NCBI GenBank assembly: GCA_018666295.1
Contig: JABIZW010000169.1
Span: 1-18,266 of the forward strand
Reading direction: 5' to 3'
Origin: Halieaceae bacterium
GTDB lineage: Bacteria; Pseudomonadota; Gammaproteobacteria; Pseudomonadales; Halieaceae
DNA: 18,266 bases
Part shown: one piece after another, positions 1 to 7,257 of the stretch
How positions within the stretch are numbered: position 1 is the stretch's first letter
Layout of the letters: the number at the start of each line of letters is the position of its first letter
Translations under genes and position numbers: made by a program
Notes under the pieces: model-generated
What the model saw: only the letters and a program-made list of their open reading frames with translations
What the model was told of the DNA's origin: nothing
The model's database searches: none

Positions 1-198
1 CCCACTGAGTTCACCTTGTCCGGCAAAGGCGCTGAGTGCGGCTTGAGTTTGCCGCCACGGTGCAGGCCACTTGATCGCGGACGCGAGTGCCTCGTTCCAC
101 GCCATCCACTCGGGCGCGCTTGCAGGCTCAGGGCTTGCACTATTGGTGTAGACGTTTCCGAGTTCTTGGTAGGAATGTAGCCAGTGCGGTGTCTGCAT
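1..198 (-). CDS. selO: SelO/YdiU protein adenylyltransferase, N-terminal part (runs off the window)
   Basis: Only the first 66 codons are present; the frame stays open to the window edge. The ATG at 198 lies 2 bp after the stop of the upstream gene. The visible protein starts MQTPHWLHSYQELGNVYT and contains a 'SPEPASAPEWMAWNEALA' stretch, then 'LSAFAGQGELSG'. This matches the order seen at the SelO N-terminus: an S-Y-x-x-L start, an A-P-T-P-like segment, W/L-N-x-x-L-A, and a G-x-x-x-x-x-G segment just before the Y-A/S-G-H-Q-F-G motif, which would lie outside the window. SelO is a pseudokinase-fold enzyme that transfers AMP to proteins, including redox-stress targets. It appears to be the last gene seen of the cho-cryptochrome operon. 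The call rests on N-terminal similarity only, because the catalytic part is missing. Confidence 0.68.
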   Translation of the reverse strand, partial: MQTPHWLHSYQELGNVYTNSASPEPASAPEWMAWNEALASAIKWPAPWRQTQAALSAFAGQGELSG

Positions 199-200
199 GA

Positions 201-662
201 TTACCTTATTCGCTTAAGCAGCGACTGTATTAGGTTCGTGGGATCCTCAAGATTAAGCGTGTCGATCAAGCGACTTCTAAAGCCTTGTTGCAAAATGGTC
301 GACATATCGACCGCATACCACGATCGAGGGCTGCCGGAGTCCGTCATACCTGCACGTCGGATGGGCCATTCAACCAAAGCAAGACAAGACAGTTCGAAGC
401 GCAGGCACGCCATAGCAAGCGTCTGCTTGGGCGCTTCATCGGCCTCAGGGATGACGATCGAAATCCCTTCAATATCGATAAACGCATCCGGAAAAATACC
501 AAGTGAGGACTCCGCGTGAAACGACGCCTTAAACCCCAGGTCGCTGAGTTGGGTCGTCACGGTCTCAAGTGCTCTCTGGGTGGTCAGTTGAGCGCTGAAC
601 CAAGTGAGGTCTGCAACGAGCACAGTCGCTGCTAATCCAACGGCTATCAGGAACGCGCGCAT
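201..662 (-). CDS. Unrecognised membrane-anchored or secreted protein
   Basis: The product is 153 residues and I do not recognise the family. It opens with MRAFLIAVGLAATVLVADL, a short basic start and a hydrophobic stretch to about residue 20, which reads as an uncleaved anchor or signal peptide. The rest would then be periplasmic. Residues about 50-75 (LGIFPDAFIDIEGISIVI) loosely recall the strand pattern of AsmA-like periplasmic proteins, but this is weak. The start is supported by a good ribosome site (GGGAG five bases before the ATG). It sits 26 bp after the cryptochrome gene and 2 bp before selO on the same strand, so it is probably co-transcribed with both. Confidence 0.7.
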   Translation of the reverse strand: MRAFLIAVGLAATVLVADLTWFSAQLTTQRALETVTTQLSDLGFKASFHAESSLGIFPDAFIDIEGISIVIPEADEAPKQTLAMACLRFELSCLALVEWPIRRAGMTDSGSPRSWYAVDMSTILQQGFRSRLIDTLNLEDPTNLIQSLLKRIR

Positions 663-688
663 TCGATCTCCCGTGCTCGCCTGTCAAT

Positions 689-2167
689 TCAGTCTGCTCT
701 CGATTCCTCGAAGCGTTTTTGATAACGCCTCTCGACGTGTCGCTGAAGTATACGCTCTCTTTCTCGCCTCACCATGGGATCCGACTTTAATCCCCACAAG
801 GTGTCACGTGCGTGCTGGTGCGACGATTTTAGATCGATAATGGGTTCAGGGTAGTCGATGGGCTGCAGCATTCGCTCAATAGGCGACATGAGCCAAGGCT
901 GGTGGACCAGCGGTGTTGGCAGATCTTTGAGTTCAGGAACCCATTTTCGGATGAAAACACCATCCGGATCGTGGTCCAGCGACTGCTTAACGGGGTTGTA
1001 GATGCGGATAGTATTGATGCCTGTGACCCCAGCCTGCATCTGCATTTGTGGGTAATGAATGCCGGGTTCAAAGTCGAGAAATAGTGAGCCGAGATGGGTG
1101 ACACCCATGCGCCAGTCTTGCCACAGATGATGTGTGAGGAAACTGACCAGCATTGCCCGAGAGCGAAAGTTGGCGTAGCCCGTTGCTTTGAGGGCGCGCA
1201 TGGTTGCGTCGATCAGAGGGAAACCTGTCATGCCGGTTTTCCAAGCCTCAATGAGGTGCTCATCGTGACCTCGAGGTTGCTCAGCATAGCCGCGATTAAT
1301 ATCTTCAAATTCCATTCGGCATTCCATTTCAAATTTCTGAATGAAATGGCAGTGCCAGTGTAAACGAGACTCAAAGGCATTCATGGCGCGGGACCAGCCG
1401 TGCCTTTTTTCTTGTTGCTGCAACGCCTGATAGGCCTGGCGCATACTGAGATTTCCCCATGCCAAATAGGGAGACAGTCGCGAACAGTGCACTCGACTGT
1501 TTTCGGGCTTGGAGATAAATTTCTGATAACCCCATCCGCGTTCGGTCAGAAAGCTGTTCAAGACTTGTTGTGCTTGGGTTTGGCCACCTTGTTGAAGGTC
1601 GCTTCGTGCTGTTAACCATGTTTGGTATTTTGTAGAGCGAAATGCTGTAAACACCGGGTCTGAAGACAGGCTCACTGTGTTTAATCGAGTGACGGGAACC
1701 GTATGACAGGGGCTGGTCATGACGCGGTGCCATGACCGATTCCAGCCTGTTCTGTTGTGTCGGCCGCGTTCGATACCGTTGGTTTGGAATTGACGCCATA
1801 CGATACCTTTAGCATCGCAAAGTTTGGTCACGGCGAGGTCGCGCTGGAACGTCACGTCTAGCCCAGTCTCCTCGTAGGACAGAAGATTGACGATACCCAG
1901 GCGCTCATCGAGCTCATTTAGGAGCGCTACTGCATTTCCCTCAAGCACTGCTAATTCACGGCCAGATGCATTCAGGACTTGTTGTAAATCGCGCAGGGAC
2001 TGTGCAATGAACTGCCAATGACGTCCACGGTAGTGACTATTGCTTAACAGTGCCGGTTCGAGAATATAGAGCAGTAGGCACTTTTGCGGTAAGCGGCTTG
2101 CAAGCTCGAGCGCAGCATGGTCTGACAGGCGAAGGTCTCGTTTGAACCAAACAACGTTAATGGCCAT
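689..2167 (-). CDS. Cryptochrome/photolyase family flavoprotein, atypical flavin-site branch
   Basis: The 492-residue product has the full two-domain layout of the family. Residues 1-130 form the Rossmann antenna-binding domain (VVWFKRDLRLSDHAAL). Residues about 200-480 form the helical FAD domain, with CSRLSPYLAWGNLS near 228-241, AWKTGMTGFPLIDATMR at 308-324 and RIYNPVKQS at 388-396. Photolyases use blue light and FAD to reverse UV lesions; related cryptochromes act as light sensors. The region of E. coli PhrB that carries Asn378, Trp382 and Trp384 aligns without gaps to HYPQMQM at 371-377. The proximal electron-transfer Trp therefore becomes Met375, Asn378 becomes His371 and the lesion-contacting Trp384 becomes Met377, while the middle Trp (DWR, Trp352) is kept. 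It could be a repair enzyme or a sensor; sequence alone does not decide. Its ATG overlaps the cho stop by one base, implying coupled expression. Confidence 0.9.
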   Translation of the reverse strand: MAINVVWFKRDLRLSDHAALELASRLPQKCLLLYILEPALLSNSHYRGRHWQFIAQSLRDLQQVLNASGRELAVLEGNAVALLNELDERLGIVNLLSYEETGLDVTFQRDLAVTKLCDAKGIVWRQFQTNGIERGRHNRTGWNRSWHRVMTSPCHTVPVTRLNTVSLSSDPVFTAFRSTKYQTWLTARSDLQQGGQTQAQQVLNSFLTERGWGYQKFISKPENSRVHCSRLSPYLAWGNLSMRQAYQALQQQEKRHGWSRAMNAFESRLHWHCHFIQKFEMECRMEFEDINRGYAEQPRGHDEHLIEAWKTGMTGFPLIDATMRALKATGYANFRSRAMLVSFLTHHLWQDWRMGVTHLGSLFLDFEPGIHYPQMQMQAGVTGINTIRIYNPVKQSLDHDPDGVFIRKWVPELKDLPTPLVHQPWLMSPIERMLQPIDYPEPIIDLKSSHQHARDTLWGLKSDPMVRRERERILQRHVERRYQKRFEESRAD

Positions 2168-3081
2168 CAGTTAACGTCACGGCCGAGCATCGGATTGTCC
2201 ACCGGTTGCAGTGACGTCGCATCGAGCAACTCAAGTTTCCCTTTTTTGAGTGCACTGATCAGCATTCGGTAGGCGTCACGATCAAATACCGTCTGGGTGC
2301 TGTCTTTCGAGATCGCCTGTCCCAAGGCGGGATTGGAAAAGCAGCCAAGCCAAGACCAGTGATTAACGAGATGAAATTGTTCACTGGGCTGTTGGGGTAG
2401 GGGTCTAATATTGCGCTCGACGAGGAACAGCGGGCCTGCGAATGGCCATGCCGCAATACGATCACCATCGAGCACCGACAGTAGACGTTCATTGTGTTCC
2501 TCGGCGCTTTCGACGCCAGCACAAGCACCGTCACAGCGCTTGAGCTGGTATTGAAAGCAGGGCCCTTTGCCGCTATCCAAGCCAAGCATTCTTAGGCACA
2601 AACCCTGATCTTTCGCGTGCCTTCGAATCGTATTGTCGACGTGACGACGATTGTGAAATAGACCGTAGCTGTCTTTCGCGCGTTCACCCCAGGGTGAAAA
2701 GTCGGCGGCCACCGGCTGCAGGAAGTTATCGTTTGACCGCTGAAGGTGCACCGTCCAAAGCTTTCGGACCTGACGCTGACGACGATTATAAAGCGGTGTT
2801 TCGGCTTTAATGGCTGCATTTTCGATTAGCAACGCGCCAATTTCGCCTGCGGTGGGCTGAGTTTCAATGCGCGTGACTTGAGACATGATGCGCTGGTGGC
2901 GGCCTGCTTTGCGGCCCTCTTGAAAGTGAGAATTGACGCGTGCACGAATGTCGACGCTTTTGCCGACATAAAGGAGCGTCGACTCGTCAGAAAAGAAACG
3001 GTAGACGCCGCTGTATGTTGGGAGTTCGTCCAGAGTTTTTTCTCTCGACGTGATAGTGATGTTAGCGAGCTCTGGCATCAT
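2167..3081 (-). CDS. cho: Excinuclease Cho (UvrC-like GIY-YIG endonuclease)
   Basis: Cho makes the 3' incision in UvrAB-dependent nucleotide excision repair and resembles the N-terminal half of UvrC. The product is about 304 residues, close to E. coli Cho. Near the start lie a GIY-YIG domain (SGVYRFF, then LLYVGKSVDIRARVNSHF), TAGEIGALLIENAAIK with the metal-binding Glu, and PLYNRR. After these come DSYGLFHNRR, the Cys-containing GPCFQYQLKRCDGACAG, and NHWSWLGC, all in the order I remember for Cho. The UvrC C-terminal nuclease and helix-hairpin-helix domains are absent, as expected. I chose the ATG at 3081 (followed at once by another ATG at 3078) because a GAGGA lies 11-14 bases upstream. 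The frame stays open to a GTG at 3168, but that would extend 80 bases into the divergent gene. It leads the operon with the cryptochrome gene. Confidence 0.9.
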   Translation of the reverse strand: MMPELANITITSREKTLDELPTYSGVYRFFSDESTLLYVGKSVDIRARVNSHFQEGRKAGRHQRIMSQVTRIETQPTAGEIGALLIENAAIKAETPLYNRRQRQVRKLWTVHLQRSNDNFLQPVAADFSPWGERAKDSYGLFHNRRHVDNTIRRHAKDQGLCLRMLGLDSGKGPCFQYQLKRCDGACAGVESAEEHNERLLSVLDGDRIAAWPFAGPLFLVERNIRPLPQQPSEQFHLVNHWSWLGCFSNPALGQAISKDSTQTVFDRDAYRMLISALKKGKLELLDATSLQPVDNPMLGRDVN

Positions 3082-3087
3082 GCGCGC

Positions 3088-3939
3088 ATGATTCCTCAAG
3101 ACGACCTGTTCCCCCACAAGCGTCCATCTTTTGCACGGGTAGAAGCAAGTCCTGTTTTCCTGCCTCACTGTGAGGACCCCCGAATTGTGTCGATGGGACT
3201 CAGTGCAATGGAAGGGCCTTGGGTTGATCGTGTGGGCGCAAGCGAATGGCCCGACTACAAGCGACAGGTGCGAAAACAGTATGGTGATCGCGTCTATGCG
3301 GTGCTCCCTCAGGGCATGGATGCGGCCTGTGAGTTGGCCGATGCAGTGACGACTTATCTTGGGCGTGGTTGTTCTGTGTCGGACGACGACGCCTTATGGC
3401 GGGCATCACTTGAGGTCGCTGATGACTTGGTGATCATGCAGTCGGATGCGCAAGGCATTTACCGCCTAATGGCCGCCTCGCTGTGCAGTCCAAGTGATTG
3501 GCGTCTGGAAGATAAATTAGGGAAAACTATGGCCGAGGTTCACGGCCCGATTCCACGTCTGAATGCGGACATTGGTCCTCAAATTGATCGTTTCTTTTCG
3601 AGATTGCCGCTCGATCGCTTCGTACAACGATTTAATTGGTCACTGATGCCGCACTCGCAGTATTTGTCACGTGAAGAGTGGACTCTGACCGCGTCGTCAG
3701 ATGCCCTGTGGTACCGCGCCGAACGGCAGTCGTTGCGACGGCTCCCGGTCACTGGTGCCATTGCCTTCACCATACGCGTACACATTTGCCCTTTGGCTGC
3801 TTTGAAGCAGTGTGATGGCGCGTTGGAGTCCCTCTGGGCGGCGGTTGACGCGGCGCCTCATGATTTGAGGCGCTATAAAGGGCTCGATATTCTCGAGCCT
3901 GTCATCGCAAAGTGGCGCTGTGAAAACCATGCGAAGTGA
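3088..3939 (+). CDS. Haem-dependent oxidative N-demethylase family protein (DUF3445)
   Basis: The 283-residue product carries the conserved blocks of the DUF3445 family: MGLSAME...W, VYAVLPQGMDAACELAD, YRLMAASLCSPSDWRLEDKLG with MAEVHGPIPRLN, FNWSLMP, and ERQSLRRLPVTGAIAFTIR. The characterised member, HODM from Pseudomonas, is a haem enzyme with a PAS-like fold that demethylates dimethylamine oxidatively. The substrate of this protein is not known from sequence. The ATG at 3088 is the best start found: the frame extends upstream to 2878 but that part lies inside cho on the other strand. No strong ribosome site precedes it. The start lies 6 bp from the cho start on the opposite strand. The DUF6482 gene follows directly. 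Confidence 0.85.
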   Translation: MIPQDDLFPHKRPSFARVEASPVFLPHCEDPRIVSMGLSAMEGPWVDRVGASEWPDYKRQVRKQYGDRVYAVLPQGMDAACELADAVTTYLGRGCSVSDDDALWRASLEVADDLVIMQSDAQGIYRLMAASLCSPSDWRLEDKLGKTMAEVHGPIPRLNADIGPQIDRFFSRLPLDRFVQRFNWSLMPHSQYLSREEWTLTASSDALWYRAERQSLRRLPVTGAIAFTIRVHICPLAALKQCDGALESLWAAVDAAPHDLRRYKGLDILEPVIAKWRCENHAK

Positions 3940-3990
3940 GTGGGCGTATATCTTCGCGAACCTATTCCAAAGACGAAACAGGCAGCCCTC

Positions 3991-4311
3991 GTGAAGCTTA
4001 AGCTCAAAGAAATACGGCAAAAATCAGGTATTGATCGATTTGTTATTGAATCAGTGGACTTGAGTTTGTACATCGCGTTCGTGCAAATAGACGGCGTAGA
4101 ACACCTCATTGCGGACAACACGGGGAAGCCCCTAAAAACGACTAACCTGCTGTCGATGCAGCGTCAAATCAAGCAGTTTGGTCAGGTTGAATCGGTTTTG
4201 CGGCAGCGAAGCGCCTACGACGAAATGGTGGGCCGACCGAGTCAAGTCTCCGCGGACAATACAATGGAGATTTCGCTAGGCAGTCAGCCTCTTCCAGAGT
4301 GGCTTAACTAA
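3991..4311 (+). CDS. DUF6482 family protein
   Basis: This is a small protein of about 106 residues with no catalytic motif I can name. The blocks IDRFVIESVDLSLYIAFV, HLIADNTGKPLKT, LLSMQRQIKQF and VLRQRSAYDEMVG match the pattern I remember for DUF6482, a family of unknown role in marine gammaproteobacteria. I chose the GTG at 3991 because the family start (short basic strand, then I-D-R-x-x-I) aligns there. A GTG at 3940, immediately after the stop of the demethylase gene, would add 17 residues and cannot be excluded; neither has a clear ribosome site. It is probably co-transcribed with the DUF3445 gene. Its 3' end overlaps the convergent ribA-like gene by 8 bp. Confidence 0.78.
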   Translation: MKLKLKEIRQKSGIDRFVIESVDLSLYIAFVQIDGVEHLIADNTGKPLKTTNLLSMQRQIKQFGQVESVLRQRSAYDEMVGRPSQVSADNTMEISLGSQPLPEWLN

Positions 4312-5125
4312 TATCATCCTTATCGAGACCATGGCCCCAGTCACGCTTCGCTTCTAAATAGCGTCTGTTGCAGTCGTTCACACCCGAGACATGTTTTTCG
4401 CGGGTCAGATTCTGGACACCCAGTTCAGTGAGGTCGTTCATTTTTTTGGGGTTGTTGGTGAGCAGTCGAATGGGGCGACCGCGACCAAAATATTTGAGCA
4501 GAGACGCGGCGTCACTGAAGTCGCGGCAGTCGTCGGGTAGTCCTAGCGATCGATTGGCTTGATAGGTGTCCTCGCCGGCGTCTTGTAGGAGGTATGTGGC
4601 GGCCTTTGCCCAAAGACCAATGCCTCGACCCTCGTGACCGGCCATGTAAATGAGGTACCCACCTTCTGGATCTTGCGCGATACGATCGATCGCCGCCTCG
4701 TACTGCGGGCCGCATTCACAGCGCTGTGAGCCAAATACGTCGCCCGTCAGACAAGACGAATGCACGCGAACCAGCGGCGACTCAGACGTCGCGGCGGGCC
4801 CAATTTCGAGAACGCTATTGACGGCCATGCTCGAAGCAAGGTGAGCAAATAAATGTTGGCCGCCTTGTTCCCGTAGGTTCGATGCTAGGTTCTCTACTTC
4901 AGTCAACTCTGTCGCACGCACAGTGGCGTACCACTTGGCCTCTGGATGTTCCTCACCCCTCGCCAGCGGCAAGGGTATGGGTCCGAGTAGGTTGACAAGG
5001 CGCTGTTCTGAAGACACTGAGGTACTGCCGCCAATAGGAAGCCGAATCCCGTCAGAGTCGACCCGAAAGAGTTTTTCCTCTTGGGCAAGACGCTCGCGAA
5101 TACCGGGCTTTAAATATGTAAACAT
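4304..5125 (-). CDS. ribA: GTP cyclohydrolase II family protein with N-terminal extension
   Basis: GTP cyclohydrolase II opens GTP to a formamidopyrimidine in the first step of riboflavin synthesis. The catalytic core occupies roughly residues 105-265. The zinc cysteines are in SSCLTGDVFGSQRCECG (C125, C136, C138), followed by GHEGRGIGL (163-171), TYLLQD with Tyr178, DDCRDF with Asp199 and Arg201, and RLLTNNPKKM. All key residues known from E. coli RibA are present, so activity is expected. The protein is 273 residues against about 196 for E. coli RibA. The extra residues, about 1-75, have no family I recognise. The R of the usual Y-L-R-G-H-E-G-R motif is Ala here (YMAGHEGR). It lies 43 bp behind aguA on the same strand and may belong to that transcript. 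A paralog with a role outside riboflavin synthesis is possible. Confidence 0.85.
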   Translation of the reverse strand: MFTYLKPGIRERLAQEEKLFRVDSDGIRLPIGGSTSVSSEQRLVNLLGPIPLPLARGEEHPEAKWYATVRATELTEVENLASNLREQGGQHLFAHLASSMAVNSVLEIGPAATSESPLVRVHSSCLTGDVFGSQRCECGPQYEAAIDRIAQDPEGGYLIYMAGHEGRGIGLWAKAATYLLQDAGEDTYQANRSLGLPDDCRDFSDAASLLKYFGRGRPIRLLTNNPKKMNDLTELGVQNLTREKHVSGVNDCNRRYLEAKRDWGHGLDKDDIS

Positions 5126-5168
5126 CGATCGTTCCGTAATTAGCTAATGACGTGAAGGTCGTTGGTCG

Positions 5169-6167
5169 CTACACGACCAAAGGTTGCTGCTGAGTGATAC
5201 AGTGTATCCCTCCTCCCATGGCAAATAACACCCGTGCATCCAAATTAGTGACATGACGGTCAGGGTACAAATCTTTCAAAATTTCGAGCGCGTGCTCGTC
5301 GGTACGGTCACGAAAAGCGGGCAATAGGACAAAACCATTGCCCACGTAGTGATTGACGTAGCTGTAGTCCACCCAGTCGATGTTATCGCGTGCGATTCGA
5401 GGGGCAGGCAATGCACGCACTTTAAAGCCTGCCTCTTCGAGTGCGCGGCACTGATTTTGCCAAAGCTTGCTGTCTGGGTGACTGGTGTCGAACTGGCGAT
5501 GCAAGAGCACTGATCCATCGGGCACAAACGCGGCGACAATATCGACGTGGCCGCGGGTGCCATGGTTTTGGTAGTCACGCCAGAGACCCCGCTCAAACCA
5601 AACGGCTCGCTCGGTACCCAGCTGATGATGAATTTCTTGTTCGACCGATGTTTTGCTTGCTGTGGGATTGCGACCCGGATCGAGTTGCACTGTCTCGGTC
5701 AGCAGCACATCACCCTTACCATTAACCGCAATACCACCGCCCTCATTGACTAGAGGCGATGGCCGTCGCTCTGCACCCGTCATTCGAAGGATCTCCGATG
5801 CAATATTGGCATCGCGGCTCCAGTCGAAGGCGGTGTGATCGCCCCAGCCGTTAAATACCCAATCAACGCCACCCAGCCTGTCGTTATTGACTACAAAGGT
5901 GGGGCCTGAATCGCGCAGCCAGGCATCGTCAATATCAATCGGGTGAATTGTAACGGCACTTGAAATTTTCTTTCGAGCAATGCTGAGCTGATCTGGATGA
6001 CAGAGTATGTCAACACTCTCGTGCTCGGAGATAGTGTTAGCAACAGCTGACCATGCGTCGAATACGTCGTCATCGCTCACGCCCGCAGTCTCATAGGCGC
6101 CGGTAGGGAAGCCCATCCACGTCGCTTTATGAGGCGCCCATTCGGGCGGCATGCTCCACTGACTCAT
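5169..6167 (-). CDS. aguA: Agmatine deiminase
   Basis: This enzyme converts agmatine to N-carbamoylputrescine and ammonia. It is a guanidine-modifying (pentein-fold) enzyme of 332 residues from the ATG at 6167. Family motifs are MPPEWAPHKATWMGFP (6-21), DDAWLRDSGPTF (80-91), EGGGIAVNG (142-150), GTRGHVD (203-209) with the catalytic His207, and GGGIHCITQQQP (318-329) with the nucleophile Cys323. Two variant positions stand out: GTRGH instead of the common GTDGH, and GGGIHC instead of GGGNIHC. I remember both from actinobacterial-type sequences. The frame extends upstream to 6335 but overlaps aguB there, so the ATG 4 bp after the aguB stop is preferred. With aguB it completes the agmatine-to-putrescine route. 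Confidence 0.92.
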   Translation of the reverse strand: MSQWSMPPEWAPHKATWMGFPTGAYETAGVSDDDVFDAWSAVANTISEHESVDILCHPDQLSIARKKISSAVTIHPIDIDDAWLRDSGPTFVVNNDRLGGVDWVFNGWGDHTAFDWSRDANIASEILRMTGAERRPSPLVNEGGGIAVNGKGDVLLTETVQLDPGRNPTASKTSVEQEIHHQLGTERAVWFERGLWRDYQNHGTRGHVDIVAAFVPDGSVLLHRQFDTSHPDSKLWQNQCRALEEAGFKVRALPAPRIARDNIDWVDYSYVNHYVGNGFVLLPAFRDRTDEHALEILKDLYPDRHVTNLDARVLFAMGGGIHCITQQQPLVV

Positions 6168-6171
6168 GGCG

Positions 6172-7173
6172 TTAAGCGCCGGGCAGCCCGGGTATGGGGC
6201 CGGTTGCACCGCGCCCATCGGACGCGCGTGGATTGATGACGGGTTCGGTGAGTCGCCCGTAAGTGTCGGGGCGCCTTGTCGCAAAAAATGGGAAGAGCTG
6301 AAGCCAATCTTGTCGCTGGCTAAGCTCAATTTCACTTACCAGGGCAACTTCCTCGTCCTCAGGTGCTTCGACCAAGATTCGGCCGAAAGGGTCAGCAATA
6401 AAACTGCCGCCGTAGAAACGAATGAGGCCTTCAATACCGGTGCGATTTGGCACGGCGATAAATAAGCCATTTGCGATCGCATGACCCACGATCACGGATT
6501 GCCAAAGACGGCGGGTGTTGAAGTCTGGGTGATCAGGCTCAGAGCCGATTGCCGTGGGGTAGCAAAGGAGATCTGCCCCTGCGAGACCATAGCTTCGCGC
6601 AACCTCGGGGAACCACTCGTCCCAACAGGTTGGCAGCCCCAGCTGCACATCAGCATTGTCCGTGGCAACACTGTGGACTGGGTAAGGGGTCTCGTTAGGG
6701 CCTTGCGCAAAATAGCAGTCTTCAAAGTAGCCTTCGGTCACTGGAATATGTAGCTTCCGTGTGCGGGCAACAATCTTGCCACTGGGCCCCACAAGAACCG
6801 CGGTGTTGTAACCCAAACCGTCGTCCCGGTCCGCTTGCTCGTAAAGTGAGACCTGCACGAAGACGTCGTTAGCGCGCGCGGCCTCCTGTGCAAATGCGAC
6901 AGTCGGACCGTCCTCGAGGCGCTCAGGTTGACGATCGTTGTCAGCCTGGGGGCGTTTGTCAGCCGGATAACGACTTAAGGTGAGCTCGGGCAGGAACACA
7001 AGCTCGGCGCCCGCGTGTGCGCAGGTGGCAACACCTTCGTGAAGCCTTGCGACATGGGCCTTTGGATCGCTGTCCCATCTCATCTGGAAAAGACCCACCC
7101 TCAGCGGCTTTGATTGTTGCTCTGACGCGCTACACAAGCTGGGTTGAAGCGCGGAAGTAATAAGCTTGATCAT
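6172..7173 (-). CDS. aguB: N-carbamoylputrescine amidase (nitrilase superfamily)
   Basis: The product hydrolyses N-carbamoylputrescine to putrescine, CO2 and ammonia, the step after AguA. The nitrilase catalytic triad is visible: Glu63 in FLPELTL, Lys140 in TRKLHIP and Cys183 in GLPTCWDEWFPE. Other family blocks are FYGGSFIADPFGR and FFATRRPDTYG near the end. Length (333 residues) is a little above the usual 290-ish, mostly from about 20 extra residues at the N-terminus. The ATG at 7173 is preceded by a GAGAG ribosome site. It is the first gene of the aguB-aguA pair, with only 4 bp between them, and has an extended -10 promoter candidate about 40 bp upstream. Confidence 0.92.
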   Translation of the reverse strand: MIKLITSALQPSLCSASEQQSKPLRVGLFQMRWDSDPKAHVARLHEGVATCAHAGAELVFLPELTLSRYPADKRPQADNDRQPERLEDGPTVAFAQEAARANDVFVQVSLYEQADRDDGLGYNTAVLVGPSGKIVARTRKLHIPVTEGYFEDCYFAQGPNETPYPVHSVATDNADVQLGLPTCWDEWFPEVARSYGLAGADLLCYPTAIGSEPDHPDFNTRRLWQSVIVGHAIANGLFIAVPNRTGIEGLIRFYGGSFIADPFGRILVEAPEDEEVALVSEIELSQRQDWLQLFPFFATRRPDTYGRLTEPVINPRASDGRGATGPIPGLPGA

Positions 7174-7211
7174 GGGACTCTCAGAAGTCTGATGTTGTCG
7201 TTAGTGTGCTC

Positions 7212-7220
7212 AATATACCA
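7212..7220 (-). promoter_or_regulatory. Candidate extended -10 promoter for aguB-aguA
   Basis: Read on the minus strand, this is TGGTATATT, which fits the TGnTATAAT extended -10 pattern with one mismatch. The -35 position 17 bp upstream (TCAATG) is poor, as is common for extended -10 promoters. Transcription would start near 7205 and give a leader of about 32 bases before the aguB ATG. Confidence 0.4.
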
Positions 7221-7257
7221 GAGCGGAGGCGCGTCATTGACACCTCTTTTTGGGTAC

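Noticed and set aside
2878..3087. N-terminal extension of the DUF3445 gene to 2878
   Set aside because: This stretch is antisense to the GIY-YIG domain of cho and shows no DUF3445 similarity, so the ATG at 3088 was preferred.
3106..3120. LexA-like CTGT...ACAAG upstream of cho
   Set aside because: The two half-sites are 6 bp apart instead of 8 and the second does not read ACAG. Cho is SOS-controlled in E. coli, but no convincing LexA box is visible here.
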